Of a DNA stretch of 64,000 nucleotides, positions 59,811 to 64,000 are shown piece by piece (the first letter of the stretch is position 1; each line of letters begins with the position of its first letter). The DNA comes from JAAGZL01 sp050291365 (GTDB taxonomy: Bacteria; Pseudomonadota; Gammaproteobacteria; Chromatiales; Chromatiaceae): the NCBI GenBank assembly GCA_050291365.1, contig JBNKJS010000043.1, positions 1 to 64,000 on the forward strand, written 5' to 3'. The position numbers and the translations under genes were made by a program. The notes beneath the pieces are model-generated. The model was not told the origin of the DNA. It saw nothing but the letters and a program-made list of their open reading frames with translations, and ran no database searches.

Positions 59811-60920
59811 TCATGAGATGTGATTAAGGACATTAACTGAGAGCTTATCACTGAGTCTGTCAACAGTGATAAGTTCTGTTTTGCTAGTATTCATTCTGTA
59901 ATAGCAGTAAGGATCATTGTGGAAATCACTGGTAGAACAGTACGAACTTGCAGAGCAACCGCCCTTGCACTCAACACCGTGCAGACAGTTCTTACAGTCA
60001 GATCCCAATTTCTCTTGTGAGAAATTCCTCGTGTACCTGAAGGAGTTATTATTAAACCAAATATCCCACAAGTCGTTCTTTTTGAGATCTCCTTCGATTA
60101 AATCATCCGGCATGGAGAGACAACCTTTGATCTTTCCGTTACTGGTTATTCCGCATGTTCGCATACCTGCAGCACATCCACGCCATGGGGTTTTATCAGG
60201 TTCCTCCACTACGTACTGAAGCCCATCACTGCATATAACATAGAGATCATCTTTGGCAATCTGCGCCCTCTGAACGCGGATAAAATCCCCAAGCTCTCCT
60301 ATCTCTTTGGGATTGAGAAGCAATTTTTTGTTTTCGCTGATGCGTCCGTTCGGAATAGTAGCTTGGAGTCGCCAGAATTTGACACCGACGCGTAACATCA
60401 AGTCACGCATAGCTGGTAGTTCTGGGAGACTGAGTGCGTTTACCGTGGTTATTACGTTTAGTGGCAGTCCTGCTTGGTGAATTAGATCGATACTGCGTAA
60501 AACTGATTCAAATGCTCCATCGCAGTCCCTCACATAGTCGTGGGTCTCCTTTAGTCCATCAAGGCTGATACCAACTGCCTTAATTCCGATATCTTTCATT
60601 TGTGCGACTTGTTTCTTACTGAGGCGCCACCCATTTGTCAGAATGCTTGCATCAATACCTAATTCGATAACCCTCGAGACAATTATTGGCCAATCCTTAC
60701 GCAACAGTGGTTCACCACCGGTAAAGTCTACTTCGCGAACCAAAAGGGCGGGGAACTGATCACATATCTTGAGCGCTTCTTCTGTGGTCAGCTCTCCGCT
60801 CCGCGGTAAACCAGCCGAGGATCCGCAATGACGGCATCGCAGATTGCAATTAACGGTCAGCTCCCAGCCTACAATAAACGGAAACCCTTCGAAGATTTCC
60901 TCGGCCTCGGATGAACTCAT
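59811..60920 (-). CDS. Radical SAM/SPASM domain enzyme
   Basis: The 369-residue enzyme has the radical SAM cluster motif CNLRCRHC (Cys25, Cys29, Cys32), the SAM-binding FTGGEPLLRKD, and a TNGWRLS and GISLDGLKETHD core. The C-terminal SPASM domain is cysteine-rich (SDCKNCLHGVECKGGCSASSYC) and binds auxiliary FeS clusters. Such enzymes typically modify peptides or proteins. The small gene 3 bp upstream (60924-61232) is its likely partner or substrate. No RiPP recognition element or peptidase is nearby. The exact reaction is unknown. Confidence 0.92.
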   Translation of the reverse strand: MSSSEAEEIFEGFPFIVGWELTVNCNLRCRHCGSSAGLPRSGELTTEEALKICDQFPALLVREVDFTGGEPLLRKDWPIIVSRVIELGIDASILTNGWRLSKKQVAQMKDIGIKAVGISLDGLKETHDYVRDCDGAFESVLRSIDLIHQAGLPLNVITTVNALSLPELPAMRDLMLRVGVKFWRLQATIPNGRISENKKLLLNPKEIGELGDFIRVQRAQIAKDDLYVICSDGLQYVVEEPDKTPWRGCAAGMRTCGITSNGKIKGCLSMPDDLIEGDLKKNDLWDIWFNNNSFRYTRNFSQEKLGSDCKNCLHGVECKGGCSASSYCSTSDFHNDPYCYYRMNTSKTELITVDRLSDKLSVNVLNHIS

Positions 60921-60923
60921 TAA

Positions 60924-61232
60924 CTAACCCCGTTTGCCGGACATTTCACGGAATTGGCGTTGAAAGGCTATGTAATCTCCTGAGCGCAGAGTGAGTTCTC
61001 CCTCAGATACATACATGTCAGCGACATTCATTACGGCGTCGAGTATAGCCGTATCTGGTTGTGTACCAGATAGGTATGATTCTACTTGGGTCTTAACAAA
61101 TGTCTCGAACTTGGGATTCTTTTCAATTTCGATAAAGTCGTCTAGGTCTCTTGCTTTGATGTGCCAGAGGGGGACGACAAGGTACTTGATTCTATCGTCA
61201 TCAAACTTGTACTTTGATACATCGACTTTCAT
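60924..61232 (-). CDS. Small protein coupled to the radical SAM enzyme
   Basis: The 102-residue soluble protein runs from ATG 61232 (MKVDVSKYKFDDDRIKYLVV), with AAGGAGG eight bases upstream; the frame extends to 61316 but that part is not needed. It is rich in Asp/Lys/Val, has no cysteine or signal peptide, and ends FREMSGKRG. The gene ends three bases before the radical SAM start, so the two are an operon. It could be the modified substrate, a chaperone-like recognition partner, or a structural subunit. No family is recognised. Confidence 0.75.
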   Translation of the reverse strand: MKVDVSKYKFDDDRIKYLVVPLWHIKARDLDDFIEIEKNPKFETFVKTQVESYLSGTQPDTAILDAVMNVADMYVSEGELTLRSGDYIAFQRQFREMSGKRG

Positions 61233-61404
61233 TGGATAGTCCTCCTTAACTTGATAATCGAATGCTCGAGTGCTTACATGCATACTCAGCACGTGCAGAG
61301 CGTTCCATGTACCCACGAGCCGATTTCGATACTATCCCTTGCTATAGCAAAAATCAACATCCAGATTATGGCAGGAGATGGGTGGCTGAAGGCCCTGCTG
61401 CGAC

Positions 61405-61488
61405 CATAAATTGGACGCCCACCCTAAATGCGTGCTGTTTCTCAAAACCGTTAGGATTGACAAGCTTAGAGTGGGTGTTCTAATTGGC
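61405..61488. repeat. Accessory-region repeat family A, copy 3
   Basis: This 84-bp copy is nearly identical to 59661-59746, with a 2-bp deletion in the left arm and few substitutions. With copy 2 it brackets a 1.66-kb segment that holds only the radical SAM gene pair. Confidence 0.8.
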
Positions 61489-61539
61489 CCTTTCAAAAAA
61501 TATGTATGCTTATTAACTAGCAGATCTGATTGGGTAAAT

Positions 61540-61606
61540 AGTGGTACCGGGGGTGCGGTATGCACCTTACTAGCAAATGTAATTATTCCGTTTTCATCTA
61601 AACGTG
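61540..61606. repeat. Accessory-region repeat family B, copy 1
   Basis: AGTGGTACCGGGGGTGCGGT, then TTACTAGCAAATGTAATTAT and CCGTTTTCATCTA, matches 62865-62931 in the same orientation. The TACCG...CGGTA hairpin is present; the second hairpin is degenerate here. Confidence 0.7.
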
Positions 61607-61710
61607 AATTGGAAAATAGACCTTAATGCAATGGATTACATGTTTTACATTTGATGTTCAACTTAGCCTTAGTTTTCTGACTGTTCTTTCTTAGTTACAT
61701 AGGATAAATC

Positions 61711-61723
61711 GTGGTCTGACCAC
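61711..61723. promoter_or_regulatory. GntR/FadR-type palindrome
   Basis: GTGGTCTGACCAC is a perfect 13-bp palindrome and fits the GntR-FadR operator pattern TGGTNNNACCA. It lies 275 bp upstream of the PEP-CTERM start; a weaker ACTGGTCAGATCC is at 61929-61941. No GntR regulator is in the window. Confidence 0.35.
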
Positions 61724-61997
61724 CATTATTCTCGACCTGTCAATATGCCCAAGTAATACAAGGTTTTGCTAGATAAGCCTTGCACTTGACGTATCCAAGT
61801 GTCACTATACCGCGCGACTTATTGAAGCAGGTAGTCCTTTCCCGGCAGGTATCCAATAGAGTGTGTCTTTGAAGTTTCAGTAAGTCTTTGAAGAAATAGC
61901 AGAAAACCCAAAAATAATAGATAGATAAACTGGTCAGATCCTTGGCCAGTGTTTTATTTCGTATTTGAAATACGAGTCGGAAGTGGAATTAAGAAGA

Positions 61998-62744
61998 ATG
62001 AAAAAAGTACAGAAACAAAAATCTCTCACTGCTGCCGCATGCTTATTGTTGACCGCTTCAATAAATGCAGCTCCGGTACAGAGTATTTCTGTCTCCGGGG
62101 AGATCGTCGCAGATAATTCCTTCGGAACGCTGGTGCATCACGTTGGAAGGAACTTCAACTATGAGGCCACGTATGAACTGGACATTGCCAAGGCAGTAAA
62201 TAGCTGGGTGAACGGTGGAGGATGGACTGTTTATGAGATTAATGATTCCGGAGTTACCTACCACAACACCGCGTGTATTTTTGACGGCGCAAATGTAGCC
62301 GGTGGTGATTGCTATAGTTCCAATATTGTTGCTTTTGAATTTAACGACAACTTGGTGGAGAACTGGTCATCGGAACCGGAGCTGGGATTCCTGAATCTGG
62401 GCGTAGCCGATGGCACGCCGTTGGATGCAATTGTCCTGGGTTTTTTCGACCCACTGATCAGCGATGACACTGAAGTTTGGGTGACCTTGCTGTTCCAAGG
62501 AGATCTTTTCGATGGGTACGATGCGAGCGGCCTGCCTCAATCAATCAGCCTGGACAAGTATGTTGGTGGTGGCGGCGAATTTGCGCGCTGGGATGGTGCT
62601 TTAGACGATTGGGGTGGTTGGGCACAGTTCAGGGTGGATACGGTAAACGTTAGTGCCGTGCCGGTTCCTGCTGCGGTATGGTTGCTTGGTTCCGGCTTGT
62701 TTGGTTTGCTGGCAGTCGCTAGACGCAAGAATACCGGTAAGTAA
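61998..62744 (+). CDS. PEP-CTERM/VPLPA-type exported protein
   Basis: The 248-residue secreted protein (from ATG 61998, AAGAAG upstream; a TTG lies at 61965) has a signal peptide (SLTAAACLLLTASINA). Its beta-rich mature region contains two cysteines (HNTACIFDGANVAGGDCYSS). The sorting tail is VPVPAAVWLLGSGLFGLLAV followed by RRK. No enzyme domain is seen. It is flanked by direct copies of repeat family B (61540 and 62865) and shares its sorting signal with the gene at 59013. Confidence 0.84.
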   Translation: MKKVQKQKSLTAAACLLLTASINAAPVQSISVSGEIVADNSFGTLVHHVGRNFNYEATYELDIAKAVNSWVNGGGWTVYEINDSGVTYHNTACIFDGANVAGGDCYSSNIVAFEFNDNLVENWSSEPELGFLNLGVADGTPLDAIVLGFFDPLISDDTEVWVTLLFQGDLFDGYDASGLPQSISLDKYVGGGGEFARWDGALDDWGGWAQFRVDTVNVSAVPVPAAVWLLGSGLFGLLAVARRKNTGK

Positions 62745-63140
62745 TTTTACTGCTGGTTTTATGTTTTGTTGTGTTGGTACCGACTAAGGTTGATTTAGCA
62801 TAATCAGTAGAGTATGCAACTTATTGTTTAAAAGGAATTTTGCCTGACAAGGAAGCTAGGCCTAAGTGGTACCGGGGGTGCGGTACGATACTTACTAGCA
62901 AGTATCATAATTCCATTTTCATCTATAGGCTCAAGAAGATAGGTCAAGGCAAGGGGGTTGTTTGCACTCGTTTACCTCAATCGTAATATGAGACAGCTTA
63001 TTAAACTCATTTCAATGATCTGCTGATTTTGAAAAAACAGGGGCAGAGAGCAATACTCTCCAATATTAGAAAAAAACGCTCTCTTGTCATTTCTTTATGT
63101 TCAAGTACATTGGCCGCTTGGTTGGTTAAGGGATGATTAT
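62745..63140. other. Intergenic region with family B repeat
   Basis: This ~400-bp gap between convergent genes holds the repeat at 62865-62931. A frame-less AT-rich remainder follows; no gene or clear terminator was recognised. Confidence 0.4.
62865..62931. repeat. Accessory-region repeat family B, copy 2
   Basis: This copy forms two perfect hairpins: GTACCG (62869-62874) with CGGTAC (62881-62886), and GATACTT (62887-62893) with AAGTATC (62900-62906), followed by an ATAATTCCATTTTCATCTAT tail shared with copy 1. Confidence 0.7.
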
Positions 63141-64000
63141 TCAGCTCTGGAATAGGACCAGATGATCCAGGTCGAACTTGAAGCCGATCTTCTGTCCCAC
63201 AGCGAAGTCATAACGACTGGGCATGATTGAGAGCAGTTCTCCGCCTTGTGGCAGTTTTATGGTATAGAGGGTTTCGGCGCCACGGAAAGCACGACCAACA
63301 ATCAAAGCCGTGTTATTGCTCTGCTCCTCCAGTTGTACATCATCTGGGCGTAACAGGATATCCACTCGGCTACCCCGTGGCCATCCGTATGCTCGGTTGC
63401 CGACAATTCGTCCAAACGGCGTTTCAACAGTGTCTGGCTCCATAAGGCGACCTGATAGGAAACGTCCCTGGCCAATAAAATCAGCCACAAAACGGACAGC
63501 AGGTTCATGATAAAGATTGAAGGGTGTATCCCATTGCAAGATACGACCTAAGTTCATTACGCCGACTCTCTCTCCCATTACGAATGCCTCGTGCTGATCG
63601 TGAGTGACAAAAATGCCGGCAGCTCCTTGATCCTTGAGTATGCCTCGTACATCGGTAGCGAGGCGCTCCCGCAGGTCAACATCAAGGTTAGAAAATGGTT
63701 CATCTAACAAAAGAAGCTTTGGTTTTGGTGCCAGAGCCCGAGCCAATGCAACCCGCTGCTGTTGACCGCCTGATAGTTCATGGGGGTAACGGTTGCCGTA
63801 ACCAGCCAAGCCCACAATTTCTAGAAGCCGTTCAGACTCATAACGTTGTTTGTAGCTAGAGTGGTTCTTTAAACCAAAGGCGATGTTTTCTTGTAAATTT
63901 AGATGAGGGAAAAGGGCATAGTCCTGGAATACCATGCCAAGTCGTCTTTTTTCTGGAGGCAGCATCACTCTTGTTGTGGAGATAGCTTGGCCATCAAGAC
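63141..64000 (-). CDS. fbpC: ABC transporter ATP-binding protein, FbpC type (5' cut by window edge)
   Basis: This is the C-terminal part of an ABC importer ATPase; the reading frame runs off the right edge, so Walker A is outside. Seen are the Q-loop (LGMVFQDYALFPHLNLQENIAFGL), signature LSGGQQQRVALARALAP, Walker B LLLLDEPFSNLD, the H-loop FVTHDQHEAF and a C-terminal TOBE domain (~160-275 of the fragment). The wording MLPPEKRRLGMVFQDYALFPH favours ferric-ion (FbpC) transport, but spermidine/putrescine (PotA) or other CUT-type importers cannot be excluded. The permease should lie to the right. Confidence 0.85.
   Translation of the reverse strand, partial: LDGQAISTTRVMLPPEKRRLGMVFQDYALFPHLNLQENIAFGLKNHSSYKQRYESERLLEIVGLAGYGNRYPHELSGGQQQRVALARALAPKPKLLLLDEPFSNLDVDLRERLATDVRGILKDQGAAGIFVTHDQHEAFVMGERVGVMNLGRILQWDTPFNLYHEPAVRFVADFIGQGRFLSGRLMEPDTVETPFGRIVGNRAYGWPRGSRVDILLRPDDVQLEEQSNNTALIVGRAFRGAETLYTIKLPQGGELLSIMPSRYDFAVGQKIGFKFDLDHLVLFQS

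Larger units (their letters stand above)
61233..61997. other. Long intergenic region with repeats and palindromes
   Basis: This 765-bp gap upstream of the second PEP-CTERM gene contains repeat copies (family A at 61405-61488, family B at 61540-61606). It also holds the palindromes GTGGTCTGACCAC at 61711-61723 and CACTTG-N7-CAAGTG at 61783-61801, and near the gene a half-similar ACTGGTCAGATCC at 61929-61941. No gene is recognised. It probably contains the promoter and operators of the next gene. Confidence 0.5.

Noticed and set aside
59661..61488. Integron attC sites
   Set aside because: The repeats are palindromic and bracket genes, but the core GTTRRRY/RYYYAAC boxes of attC are not present and no integrase was seen.

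Overview
This window reads as chromosomal DNA of a gammaproteobacterium with a lithotrophic, sulfur- and hydrogen-oxidising lifestyle. The evidence is an NAD-reducing bidirectional hydrogenase operon (hoxFUYHW), soxYZ for thiosulfate oxidation, the gammaproteobacterial HAD-rppH-ptsP neighbourhood, the dedicated sortase system of marine proteobacteria, and exosortase-type (PEP-CTERM/VPLPA) surface proteins. The best guess is a Chromatiales/Sedimenticola/Thiodiazotropha-like sulfur oxidiser; this is inference and no rRNA is present to test it. No tRNA, rRNA, CRISPR array, intact transposase gene or phage module was seen.

Layout. 1-1.3 kb: 3' end of clpB, then a 187-bp MITE-like element. 1.5-6.6 kb (minus): hox operon with HoxU and HoxY fused in one polypeptide. 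7-8.3 kb (minus): yjdM, a small membrane protein and a HAD phosphatase; 8.5-11.4 kb (plus): rppH and ptsP. 11.4-17.7 kb: an ABC-2 permease and an ABC-2 ATPase, both minus, separated by 4.3 kb carrying two HD-GYP regulators, a PEP-CTERM protein and a LuxR regulator. 17.7-23.2 kb (minus): DUF2207 protein, LemA, orphan TAXI binding protein, Psd, SoxZ and SoxY. 23.7-24.0 kb: an unlabelled broken LpxH-like phosphoesterase pseudogene, then a yadGH-type exporter and a nest of intergenic repeats. 26.3-36.5 kb: the dedicated sortase system, with kinase/regulator at 26.3-29.1 kb and VIT/vWA target plus class GN sortase at 33.6-36.5 kb, separated by a CBS protein, a DedA-like protein, an RlmK-type methyltransferase and a membrane-spanning SbcC-like ATPase. 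The sortase operon follows a strongly structured leader and a 61-residue coupled ORF.

36.5-50.2 kb: mostly envelope functions (YdjM-like protein, L,D-transpeptidase, DUF3857/transglutaminase protein, periplasmic rhodanese, chemoreceptor, sodium symporter, OmpA-like protein, lytic transglycosylase, thioesterase). 50.5-56.5 kb: a CoA-ester operon (CitE-like lyase, acyl-CoA ligase fused to a degenerate CitE domain, mesaconyl-CoA hydratase Mch, malyl/methylmalyl-CoA lyase Mcl) that would interconvert mesaconyl-CoA, methylmalyl-CoA and propionyl-CoA plus glyoxylate. A TudS/YbgA protein follows. 57.5-62.9 kb is an AT-rich accessory stretch of short genes delimited by two families of hairpin-forming repeats; it includes two PEP-CTERM proteins and a radical SAM/SPASM enzyme with a small coupled partner. 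The right edge cuts an FbpC-type ABC ATPase.

The best candidates for something undescribed are the ligase/pseudo-lyase fusion with its operon, the repeat-delimited radical SAM and PEP-CTERM cassettes, the structured leader ahead of the sortase operon, and the HoxU-HoxY fusion.
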